Shown: positions 7,567 through 14,760 of the stretch, piece by piece
Layout of the letters: each line of letters starts with the position of its first letter
Position numbering within the stretch: the first letter of the stretch is position 1
Assembly: GCF_001186365.1 (NCBI RefSeq)
Contig: NZ_LDTZ01000021.1
Coordinates: 1 to 64,000 of the forward strand
Reading direction: 5' to 3'
DNA: 64,000 nucleotides
Source: Gordonia jacobaea
GTDB taxonomy: Bacteria > Actinomycetota > Actinomycetes > Mycobacteriales > Mycobacteriaceae
Program-made: the position numbers and the translations under genes
Notes under the pieces: generated by a model
Databases searched by the model: none
What the model saw: the letters and a program-made list of their open reading frames with translations, nothing else
What the model was told of the DNA's origin: nothing

Positions 7567-9738
7567 ATGAGTGACAACATGATTGGCTGGGAGAAGGACG
7601 CCGACGGCATTGTCGTCCTCACCATGGACGACAAGGCGCAGGGCGCCAACACGATGAACGACACGTTCATCGCCTCGATCGCGGCTACCGTCGATCGTCT
7701 CGAGGCCGAGAAGGACGACATCACCGGTGTCGTCATCACCTCGGCGAAGAAGACCTTCTTCGCGGGTGGCGACCTCAAGGACATGACCGCGGAGCGGACG
7801 CAGTCCAAGGAAGAGATCGCCGCGTCGATCACCGAGCGCACCAACGGCATGAAGACCGTGCTGCGTCGCCTGGAGAAGCTGGGCAAGCCCGTTGTGGCGG
7901 CCATCAACGGCGCTGCCCTCGGCGGTGGCCTCGAACTCGCGCTGCACACCCACTACCGCGTCATCGCCGACGTGAAGGGTGCCGTCGTCGGCCTGCCCGA
8001 GGTCACCCTCGGCCTGCTGCCCGGTGGCGGCGGCGTCGTGCGTACCGTTCGCCTGCTCGGCATGCAGAACGCGCTGATGGGCGTGCTGCTGCAGGGTCCG
8101 CGCTTCAACGCGACCAAGGCCAAGGAGACCGGTCTGGTCGACGAGGTCGTCGGATCGGTCGAGGAGCTCCTGCCCGCCGCGAAGGCGTGGATCAAGGAGA
8201 ACCCCGAGGCACAGCAGCCGTGGGACAAGAAGGGCTACAAGATCCCCGGTGGTGCACCGACCAACCCGTCGGTCGCAGCCAACCTGCCGGCGTTCCCCGC
8301 TCTGCTGCGTAAGCAGATCAAGGGCGCGAACATGCCTGCGCCACGTGCCATCCTGGCCGCTGCCATCGAAGGTGCCTACGTCGACGTCGACACCGCCGAC
8401 CTCGTCGAGACCCGCTACTTTGTCTCGCTGGTCACCGGCCAGGTCGCGCAGAACATGATCAAGGCGTTCTTCTTCGACCTGCAGACCATCAACAACGGTG
8501 GCTCGCGTCCCGAGGGCTACCCGAAGTGGCAGGCCAAGAAGGTCGGCGTGATCGGTGCCGGAATGATGGGCGCCGCAATCGCTTACGTGTCGGCCAAGGC
8601 CGGCATCGACGTCGTCCTCAAGGACGTGTCGCTGGAGAACGCGGAGAAGGGCAAGGGCTACGCGGTCAAGCTCGAGGAGAAGGCACTCTCCCGCGGCAAG
8701 ACCACCCAGGAGAAGAGCGACGCGCTGCTCGGTCGGATTCAGCCGACCGGCGATGCCGCCGACTTCAAGGGCGTCGACCTGGTCATCGAGGCCGCTTTCG
8801 AGTCGGTCGAGGTGAAGAACAAGGTGTTCCAGGAGATCGAGGACGTCGTCGAACCCGACGCAGTGCTCGGCTCGAACACCTCGACGCTGCCGATCACCAT
8901 CCTCGCCGAGGGCGTGAAGCGCTCCGAGGACTTCATCGGAATCCACTTCTTCTCGCCGGTCGACAAGATGCCGCTGGTCGAGATCATCCGCGGTGAGAAG
9001 ACCTCGGATGCTGTGCTGGCCAAGGTGATCGACTACACGCTGCAGATCCGCAAGACCCCGATCGTCGTTCACGACAGCCGCGGGTTCTTCACCAGCCGCG
9101 TCATCGGTACGTTCATCAACGAGGCCATCGCCGCCGTCGGTGAGGGCATCGAGCCTGCGTTCATCGAGCACGCGGGCACCCAGGCCGGCTACCCGGCAGC
9201 ACCGCTGCAGCTGTCCGACGAGCTCAACCTCGTCCTGATGCAGAAGATCCGCAAGTCCAGCGAGGACGGCGCGAAGGCCGAGGGCAAGGAACTGCCGCAG
9301 CACGGCTCCTTCGAGGTCATCGACTACCTGGTCGACGAGGGTCGTCCGGGCAAGAAGGAAGGCGCGGGCTTCTACGAGTACGACGAGAACGGCAAGCGTG
9401 TCCGGCTGTGGCCGGGACTGCGCGACCACTTCAAGTCGGGCAGCACCGAGATCCCGTTCGAGGACATGCAGGAGCGCATGCTCTTCGCCGAGGCCCTCGA
9501 GACCGTGAAGTGCTTCGACGAGGGAGTCCTCGACTCCGTCGCCGACGCCAACATCGGCTCGATCTTCGGCATCGGCTTCCCCGCGTGGACCGGTGGCGTG
9601 ATTCAGTACATCAACCAGTACGAGGGTGGACTGCAGGGCTTCGTCGACCGCTCGCGCGACCTGGCCAAGAAGTACGGATCGCACTTCGAGCCGCCTGCCT
9701 CGCTCGTCGAGAAGGCCGCCAAGGGCGAGAAGTACTGA
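7567..9738 (+). CDS. fadB: Fatty-acid oxidation alpha subunit: enoyl-CoA hydratase / 3-hydroxyacyl-CoA dehydrogenase
   Basis: A 723-residue bifunctional enzyme. Residues 1-~200 are a crotonase domain with the oxyanion-hole segments (FFAGGDLKDM; NGAALGGGLELAL) and LPEVTLGLLPGGGG. Residues about 322-505 are the NAD-binding dehydrogenase domain with GAGMMGAAIA and the catalytic His in GIHFFSPVDKMPLVEII (near 459). The C-terminal dehydrogenase domain follows, with RGFFTSRVIGTFINEA. It hydrates enoyl-CoA and oxidises the 3-hydroxy product, passing it to FadA encoded just upstream. AGAAGGAC precedes the ATG. A strong hairpin terminator follows. Confidence 0.95.
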   Translation: MSDNMIGWEKDADGIVVLTMDDKAQGANTMNDTFIASIAATVDRLEAEKDDITGVVITSAKKTFFAGGDLKDMTAERTQSKEEIAASITERTNGMKTVLRRLEKLGKPVVAAINGAALGGGLELALHTHYRVIADVKGAVVGLPEVTLGLLPGGGGVVRTVRLLGMQNALMGVLLQGPRFNATKAKETGLVDEVVGSVEELLPAAKAWIKENPEAQQPWDKKGYKIPGGAPTNPSVAANLPAFPALLRKQIKGANMPAPRAILAAAIEGAYVDVDTADLVETRYFVSLVTGQVAQNMIKAFFFDLQTINNGGSRPEGYPKWQAKKVGVIGAGMMGAAIAYVSAKAGIDVVLKDVSLENAEKGKGYAVKLEEKALSRGKTTQEKSDALLGRIQPTGDAADFKGVDLVIEAAFESVEVKNKVFQEIEDVVEPDAVLGSNTSTLPITILAEGVKRSEDFIGIHFFSPVDKMPLVEIIRGEKTSDAVLAKVIDYTLQIRKTPIVVHDSRGFFTSRVIGTFINEAIAAVGEGIEPAFIEHAGTQAGYPAAPLQLSDELNLVLMQKIRKSSEDGAKAEGKELPQHGSFEVIDYLVDEGRPGKKEGAGFYEYDENGKRVRLWPGLRDHFKSGSTEIPFEDMQERMLFAEALETVKCFDEGVLDSVADANIGSIFGIGFPAWTGGVIQYINQYEGGLQGFVDRSRDLAKKYGSHFEPPASLVEKAAKGEKY

Positions 9739-9792
9739 GTTCTCTGATCTGGCCGGGTCCCTGATCTGGCTGAGTCTGAAGTAACCCACACG

Positions 9793-9828
9793 AGGTGGGG
9801 GAGGAACTTTCCTCCCCCACCTTTTGTG
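9793..9828 (+). terminator. Rho-independent terminator after fadAB
   Basis: A perfect 14-bp stem, AGGTGGGGGAGGAA (9793-9806) with its complement at 9809-9822 and a minimal loop, is followed by a short T-rich run (CTTTTGTGTT). It lies 54 nt after the fadB stop and is the natural end of the fadA-fadB transcript. Confidence 0.85.
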
Positions 9829-9839
9829 TTCGCTACCCA

Positions 9840-9888
9840 GTCGGCGGGATTCAGCGCACGGTCGGCGGGATGGGGCGCACAGTCGGCT
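9840..9888 (+). repeat. 21-bp tandem repeat, about 2.3 copies
   Basis: Two adjacent 21-bp units (9840-9860 and 9861-9881), each beginning GTCGGCGGGAT and ending GCGCAC plus one base, differ at four positions and are followed by a third partial unit (GTCGGC). The repeat sits between the fadB terminator and the DUF222/HNH gene, with no visible coding role. Confidence 0.7.
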
Positions 9889-9961
9889 GAGGGAAGTGGG
9901 CTCCGGCATCCGCCGCAGATGAGCGGCGAGAATTGTCAGACCTCGTCTGTATGTTCGATGT

Positions 9962-11572
9962 ATGTCCTTGGAGAGCTACTCCGACCCGGCCGGCGCGGCC
10001 GACGCCACAGGCGTGCCCGTGTCGCAGCCGCCGGTGCTCGCGCGTGTTGTCGAGGACGAATCCCTGTCGAAAACCGATCTGGTCGAGGTGATCGCGCACT
10101 GCGCATCGACCATTGCTTCTGCACAGTTCCGCCTGTTGACGGCGATCAGCCTCATCCACGAGGAACACGAAGAAGACTACGGCGCCGAGATCGGCGAACT
10201 CACCGACGGCCGAGCAGATTCACCAGAACAGTTGCGCGAGTTCGCTGCTCGCGGCCGTTCGGGTGAGGACCCGCGCGCTCAGTACGGCCCGAACGGTCTG
10301 GAACGCACTATCGCCGACGTCGGCGCCGTGTTGTCGCTCCCGCCGGGTCGGGCACGCGAGTTGATCATCGACGCCCACGCCCTGCGCTACCGACTCCCGT
10401 ACACCTCCTCACTACTGGCGTCTGGGCGTATCGATTTGCAGCGGTTCCACATCGCTGTGGCGCGCACCAGCCTGTGCGGCTCGGACACCATCGACGAGGT
10501 CGACGCCTGCCGCACCGCAGCACTGTCGGCACGTGATCATTTGTCGACGACACGGTTTGCTGCGCTCGTCGATTCGGTTGTCGCCCACGTCGATGCCGAC
10601 GCCGTCAAGCGACGTCGTGCCCGCATCGACGCCGACCGCAACATCCAGGTCCGTCCCGATCGGTGGACTCCCGGCCAATCCCGACTGACCGGCACCGTGC
10701 CCGCCGCCTCCGGGGTGTTGATCGACCAACGCCTCACCCAACTCGCCACCAGTGTTCACGACGCCGACCCCCGCACCCACGCGCAACGTCGCGCCGACGC
10801 CCTGACCGCGTTCGCCAACGGCGACACGACCCTCGCCTGCCGATGCGACACCTGCACCACCCCCAACACCGAACCTGCTGACTCAGACTCCGACCCGACG
10901 CCAGCACCAATGCCGGTAGGGCCGCGCGCGATGATCCATGTCGTCGCGAATCAATCGACCCTTGACGGTAAGGACGATCAGCCCGGCTACCTCGACGGTG
11001 TCGGAGTCATCGACGCCGACACCGTCCGCGAACTCGCCGCTAACGCAGCATTCGACTACCTCGACACGGGCGTCGGCGTCGGCGCTCTGGACCCGCGCCA
11101 CCCCGACCACGCCGCGGCCGCCCGCGCCGCCTTGCGCTACGTGCCCAGCAAGAAACTCCTCTCGCTGGTCCGCTCGGGGGAACTGTGCTGCACCTTCCCC
11201 GGGTGCACCAACCCGGTGTGGCACGCCGACGTCGACCACAGCACCCCATACGCCCACCACAACCCATCCAGCGGCGGGTTGACCGTGCGCGCAAACCTCA
11301 AACCGCTGTGCCGATTTCATCACCGCACCAAAACATTCGGCCGCTGGCGTGACTACCAACTCGACCTGCAGACAGCAATTTTCGTGTCCCCCACCGGGCA
11401 CACCTTTGTCGGCAACGCCTTCGGCGGACTCGATCTGTTCCCCAAACTCATCCCCGACAAGCCACCAGATCACCCCGCCCGCCGCTCCATCGACACCATC
11501 CACGCCCAACGACGCGCCAAAGTCACACGCGCCGAAGAAAAGTGGAACGAAGAAAACCCGCCACCCTACTGA
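9962..11572 (+). CDS. DUF222 / 13E12-type protein with HNH endonuclease domain
   Basis: A 536-residue member of the actinobacterial DUF222 (13E12 repeat) family. The N-terminal and middle part (about 30-330) is the DUF222 helical region. The C-terminus (about 395-460) holds an HNH nuclease fold with paired cysteines and histidines: CTFPGCTNPVWHADVDHSTPY, in two parts, then NLKPLCRFHHRTKTFGRW. Such genes are present in many copies in mycobacterial relatives, sometimes with REP13E12-like elements; their function is unknown. I see no flanking target duplication, tRNA or integrase, so evidence for mobility here is only its family. The ATG at 9962 begins the conserved N-terminus. Confidence 0.85.
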   Translation: MSLESYSDPAGAADATGVPVSQPPVLARVVEDESLSKTDLVEVIAHCASTIASAQFRLLTAISLIHEEHEEDYGAEIGELTDGRADSPEQLREFAARGRSGEDPRAQYGPNGLERTIADVGAVLSLPPGRARELIIDAHALRYRLPYTSSLLASGRIDLQRFHIAVARTSLCGSDTIDEVDACRTAALSARDHLSTTRFAALVDSVVAHVDADAVKRRRARIDADRNIQVRPDRWTPGQSRLTGTVPAASGVLIDQRLTQLATSVHDADPRTHAQRRADALTAFANGDTTLACRCDTCTTPNTEPADSDSDPTPAPMPVGPRAMIHVVANQSTLDGKDDQPGYLDGVGVIDADTVRELAANAAFDYLDTGVGVGALDPRHPDHAAAARAALRYVPSKKLLSLVRSGELCCTFPGCTNPVWHADVDHSTPYAHHNPSSGGLTVRANLKPLCRFHHRTKTFGRWRDYQLDLQTAIFVSPTGHTFVGNAFGGLDLFPKLIPDKPPDHPARRSIDTIHAQRRAKVTRAEEKWNEENPPPY

Positions 11573-11597
11573 CGGGTCTCCCTGGGATCGTCCTGGC

Positions 11598-12314
11598 TCA
11601 GTCGGCGCCGGGCTCGGCGTCGCTGAGCGCCACCACGAACTTGGTGCCGTAGGGCGCATCCTGCACCAGACGCAAGCGCGCCAGTGCGGGGTGGGCGTCG
11701 AGCACGCGACCGGCGTTGGCCAACGAACGCAGCGCAGCAGTTTCTGCGCGCGCGGTCTCCAACTTGGCCAGCCCGCGTGCCTTGGCAGTGACCAATTCGG
11801 TTGCTGCCGAACGGATCTCGGTGGGCAGGATCACGTCCTTGACCGCCACGTCGAGCACCTCGATGCCCGCAGCGAGGCCAGCACGTGCCGTCGCGGCGAT
11901 GATCGACCCGGTGTCGACGGTGTCGGCTCGGGTGATCACCTCATCGACGGTCACGGCTGCGCAGACTTCACGCAACGCCACCTGCGCGGCGAGATAGACC
12001 GACGCCCACGGATCGCTGGCCCGCTCGGTGAATGCGACCCCGTCGACAACAGACGCGCGGACGGCCATCGTGACGCGCAGCGACACGGAGTCGGAGGTCA
12101 GGATGTCCTGCGGAGCGAGGGTCATGACCCGTTCACGCATGTCGACGAACGTGTACATCGCGCCCCTGCGCGTGCGGTACTCGCCGGGCGAAAGTTCCCG
12201 GGAGAGTTCGCCATTGCGGTACTCGAGTCCCTTGTACCCGATGGGTACGGAGATCTTGGGGAACCACCGCTTGGCGGGCTTGGTCGCCAGGCGGAGTTCG
12301 GTGAAAGCAGACAT
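11598..12314 (-). CDS. SPFH/Band 7 (slipin-like) protein
   Basis: A 238-residue protein with one SPFH domain (about 20-190): an N-terminal beta region (VPIGYKGLEYRNGELSRELSPGEY), a body typical of slipins (ILTSDSVSLRVTMAVRASV; DPWASVYLAAQVALREV) and an Ala/Glu-rich helix (KARGLAKLETARAETAALRS) that should oligomerise. SPFH proteins scaffold membrane microdomains, but there is no clear transmembrane segment here, so membrane association would be peripheral. The start at 12314 is fixed by AAGGGAGGTT 6 nt upstream; an in-frame ATG 30 nt earlier lacks such a site. It converges on the DUF222/HNH gene with a 25-nt gap. Confidence 0.82.
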   Translation of the reverse strand: MSAFTELRLATKPAKRWFPKISVPIGYKGLEYRNGELSRELSPGEYRTRRGAMYTFVDMRERVMTLAPQDILTSDSVSLRVTMAVRASVVDGVAFTERASDPWASVYLAAQVALREVCAAVTVDEVITRADTVDTGSIIAATARAGLAAGIEVLDVAVKDVILPTEIRSAATELVTAKARGLAKLETARAETAALRSLANAGRVLDAHPALARLRLVQDAPYGTKFVVALSDAEPGAD

Positions 12315-12804
12315 GATGCGAACCTCCCTTCGTTTGTCGCGCATGTCGTGTGTGCAAGTAGTTGCTAGCTATGTATTCGGTTGTGGCGCAGAATGTTCGG
12401 CAGGGTGACACCGCCCGCGGGAGATCGCGTCGATGGGGTCGCCCGCCGACCGACCGGAGTCGGTCGTCGGACGACCGCAGGACCGGCGTCGACCTTGGGT
12501 TCCCGGGGGCGGTGTCTGGTGAGGAGTTGAACCTCGGGCTGTAAGAGCCCTGCCGTTTCCGTGAATGGTGCTCGAGAGTCCAACGCGCAGAACATGATCG
12601 ACGGTACCCCGGAATCGGCTGCTCTCTCGTGCGAGAGGTAACGATGCCAGATCGGGTCGGGCGGGGGCAACGGGTTTTACGGGCCGGGTGGGGCGGGGCG
12701 GGGTGGTTTCGACTTCGGTGCTCGCAAGCTCGCGCCGGCTCAACCAGCGGTTGGCGAGCGGGTTGGGCGGGGGCAACGGGTTTTATAGGCGGGGGAGGGG
12801 CGCG
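12315..12804. other. Repeat-bearing intergenic region (490 bp)
   Basis: No convincing gene lies here; the open frames have the skewed Arg/Gly/Pro composition of non-coding high-GC DNA. It contains the SPFH gene promoter side, an 8-bp hairpin CGACCGAC-cgga-GTCGGTCG (12447-12466), a 21-bp direct repeat (12659-12679 and 12765-12785) and, between its copies, a 46-bp repeat (12705-12750) related to one inside aftD. The last 140 bp are very G-rich on the plus strand. Confidence 0.7.
12659..12785. repeat. Small repeat unit bracketed by a 21-bp direct repeat
   Basis: The identical 21-bp sequence at 12659-12679 and 12765-12785 (core GGGGGCAACGGGTTTTA) brackets a G-rich stretch and a 46-bp motif at 12705-12750. 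That motif begins GGTTTCGAC, contains GGTGCTCGC and ends GGCTCAACCAGCGG. It aligns at about 40 of 48 positions with 54632-54679. The arrangement resembles a miniature, non-coding interspersed repeat; no transposase is present. Confidence 0.6.
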
Positions 12805-13662
12805 TCAGCGCGCGAGGAACGCGGTGACCGTCGACTCGAATGCCTCTTTGGCCTCGATCATCACCCAGTGTCCGCAGCGGGGGAAGACGTGCAGCTCGGC
12901 GTTGGGGATGAGACGCATTGGGGCGAGGGCCATGTCGGGTGGGCTCACGCGGTCGTCGCGGCCCCAGGTGAGCAGTGTGGGGCAGGAGATCTTGTGCATC
13001 ATCGCCCAGTAGGGCGGGACGTCGGAGGTTGCGAGGAACTGCTGTTGCATCTCGAACGACGCCGAGCCGTACATCGCGCGGCCGGTGGCGAGTGCTTCGG
13101 GATTCATTGCAGCCTCCCACCGCTCGGAGATGAGTTGCTCGGTGACGAGGTCCTTGTCGTAGACCATCGCGCGGAGCCAGCGGACCAGCTTGTCGCGGTC
13201 GGGGTCGTCGGCGAACTCTTGGAGTAGTCGCAGTCCCTCACTTGGGCTCGGGCTGAACAGGTTTGGCCCGACGCCGCCGATGGTGACGAGCTTCTCGACG
13301 CGGTCTGGTTTGCGGATCGCGAGATTGACTCCGACGACGCCGCCCATCGAGTTGCCGATCATCGGTGCGGTGGCGATCCCGAGCGCATCCATGAACGCGA
13401 GCACGGACTTGCCCGCGGTGAGAACGGGCATGCCCTCCCAGGGATCGCTGACACCGAAACCGGGGAACTCCAGAACGAAGCAGTGGTGTGTCTCGGCGAA
13501 GACCCCGAGATTGCCGCGATAGTTGCGCCACCCCGTCACTCCGGGGCCGGAGCCGTGAAGCAGGATCAGCGGCGGCGCGTCGGGGTCGCCTGCCTCGTGA
13601 TAGCGCAGCACGCCGTTGTCGGTGCTCAGTTCGCGTCTGGTCTCGTCGTAGGTGACATCCAC
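12805..13662 (-). CDS. Alpha/beta hydrolase of the meta-cleavage-product hydrolase (BphD/HsaD) type
   Basis: A 285-residue alpha/beta hydrolase. The oxyanion segment HGSGPGVTGW, the nucleophile elbow GNSMGG (Ser105), the acid loop WGRDDRVSP (Asp236/237) and CGHWVMIE (His265) match C-C bond hydrolases of aromatic and steroid ring degradation. A KstR-type palindrome 9 nt upstream of the GTG start supports a role in sterol catabolism, possibly on a ring-cleavage product, although canonical hsaD normally sits with hsaC elsewhere. No Shine-Dalgarno is visible, so the mRNA may be leaderless. R2lox lies 48 nt upstream on the same strand. A general esterase cannot be excluded. Confidence 0.85.
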   Translation of the reverse strand: MDVTYDETRRELSTDNGVLRYHEAGDPDAPPLILLHGSGPGVTGWRNYRGNLGVFAETHHCFVLEFPGFGVSDPWEGMPVLTAGKSVLAFMDALGIATAPMIGNSMGGVVGVNLAIRKPDRVEKLVTIGGVGPNLFSPSPSEGLRLLQEFADDPDRDKLVRWLRAMVYDKDLVTEQLISERWEAAMNPEALATGRAMYGSASFEMQQQFLATSDVPPYWAMMHKISCPTLLTWGRDDRVSPPDMALAPMRLIPNAELHVFPRCGHWVMIEAKEAFESTVTAFLAR

Positions 13663-13670
13663 ACGACCAC

Positions 13671-13688
13671 ACTAGAACGTGTTCTAGT
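13671..13688. promoter_or_regulatory. KstR-type operator
   Basis: ACTAGAACGTGTTCTAGT has perfect 8-bp arms about a 2-bp centre and fits the published KstR consensus TnnAACnnGTTnnA at every fixed position. KstR is the TetR-family repressor of cholesterol catabolism in mycobacteria and rhodococci. The site lies between the R2lox stop and the hydrolase GTG, so the hydrolase should be induced by sterol intermediates. The match is direct; binding is inferred. Confidence 0.75.
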
Positions 13689-13710
13689 TTCTTGTCACGA
13701 GTTGGGAAGC

Positions 13711-14667
13711 TCAGGTACCCAGGGATTCGGCGTCCTCCTCGCCGAAGCGCTCTTCGAGCAGTTCGGGCGAGACGTCGAAGTCGATCTCCTCGACGGGGCG
13801 GCCGCGCGCCGATTCAATGGCGCTGAGTCGACGCTGCGCGCGGTCGGCGGCGTAGGAGAGGAACTCGGAGTTGTCGATTCCGAACGGCGGCTCGTCGAAC
13901 TGCGCGTTGACCCACTCGATCATCCCGAGCGCGAGCGGCATCAGTTCGCCCATCCGAACGCCGACCGCATCCCACAGGCTGTCGTCCGCGGCGACATGGC
14001 GACGGCATGTGAAGGTGCCCCACGCCATGTGGCGACGCTCGTCGTCGCCGATGAACTTGATGATCCGTTGCATGCCGGGCAGGATTCCGCGCCTGGTGCA
14101 GATCCGCTGCCAGGCGTAGTAACCGGTCAGAGCGAGTGAGCCCTCGATGACGTGGTTGTAGGTGACGCTGGCGCGGATCTGGTTGAGCGGCGACGGATCG
14201 TTGTCGAGGCGGTGAAGTGATTCGGGGAGTTCCTCGTAGAAGAGCTGTCGGTAGTAGGGGTTGTCGGCGACGTAGGGGTTCAGGTCGTCGGTGAGGCCGA
14301 TCGCGTCCATCCAGAGGCGGAATACCTCGGTGTGCTTGGCCTCTTCGAAGCAGAACTGCGACAGGTACATCTCGTCGCCGAACCGTCCCTCCGCGGCCAT
14401 CGCCTTCATGAACGGCTGGATGTCTTGGGTCACCGCCTCCTCGCCCGCGACGAACTGCGCGACGAGAAACGTTGCGCTGCGCTGTTGTTCGGCGTCGAGC
14501 TCGTACCAATCGGCGGCGTCTCGGGACATGTCGATGGCCGTGGGGTCCCAGAACCGAGCGTTGCCCTTCACGAAAAGACGCAGCGGTAGGGATTGCCAGT
14601 TGAGGCCGCCGCGACGCAGTGACGCGAAATCCTGACGCGCGATGGATGGGCGGTCGGCGAGCGTCAT
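13711..14667 (-). CDS. R2-like ligand-binding oxidase (R2lox)
   Basis: Ferritin-like Mn/Fe oxidase related to ribonucleotide reductase R2 and M. tuberculosis Rv0233. All metal ligands are found with the spacing of Rv0233, shifted by 8: Glu76, Glu109, His112, Glu175, Glu210 and His213. The Val and Tyr that form the family's unique ether cross-link are also present (Val79 in GEEAVTQD, Tyr170 in TYNHVIEG). This makes it an R2lox rather than a nucleotide-reductase subunit, and no R1 gene is nearby. The substrate is unknown; the structure of the family shows a bound long-chain fatty acid. The ATG at 14667 begins the conserved region; length 318. Confidence 0.93.
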   Translation of the reverse strand: MTLADRPSIARQDFASLRRGGLNWQSLPLRLFVKGNARFWDPTAIDMSRDAADWYELDAEQQRSATFLVAQFVAGEEAVTQDIQPFMKAMAAEGRFGDEMYLSQFCFEEAKHTEVFRLWMDAIGLTDDLNPYVADNPYYRQLFYEELPESLHRLDNDPSPLNQIRASVTYNHVIEGSLALTGYYAWQRICTRRGILPGMQRIIKFIGDDERRHMAWGTFTCRRHVAADDSLWDAVGVRMGELMPLALGMIEWVNAQFDEPPFGIDNSEFLSYAADRAQRRLSAIESARGRPVEEIDFDVSPELLEERFGEEDAESLGT

Positions 14668-14760
14668 GGCGCGCCGATCAACGATCGTTCGGAACTCATA
14701 TGCTGACGTTAGCGCCGCGATCGAACCGGACCGGTTGGATTGCGCGAACTCTCAGGTTAC

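Noticed and set aside
9840-9888. CRISPR array
   Set aside because: The units are adjacent with no spacers, and no cas gene is in the window.
7558-9909. Minus-strand open frame of 783 codons opposite fadB
   Set aside because: It is the mirror of the fadB codons in high-GC DNA: no ribosome site, Val/Leu/Asp/Arg-biased composition and no recognisable domain. fadB explains the sequence.
9962-11572. Mobile element based on the HNH gene
   Set aside because: HNH and DUF222 alone do not show mobility. I found no terminal repeats, target duplication or integrase nearby.
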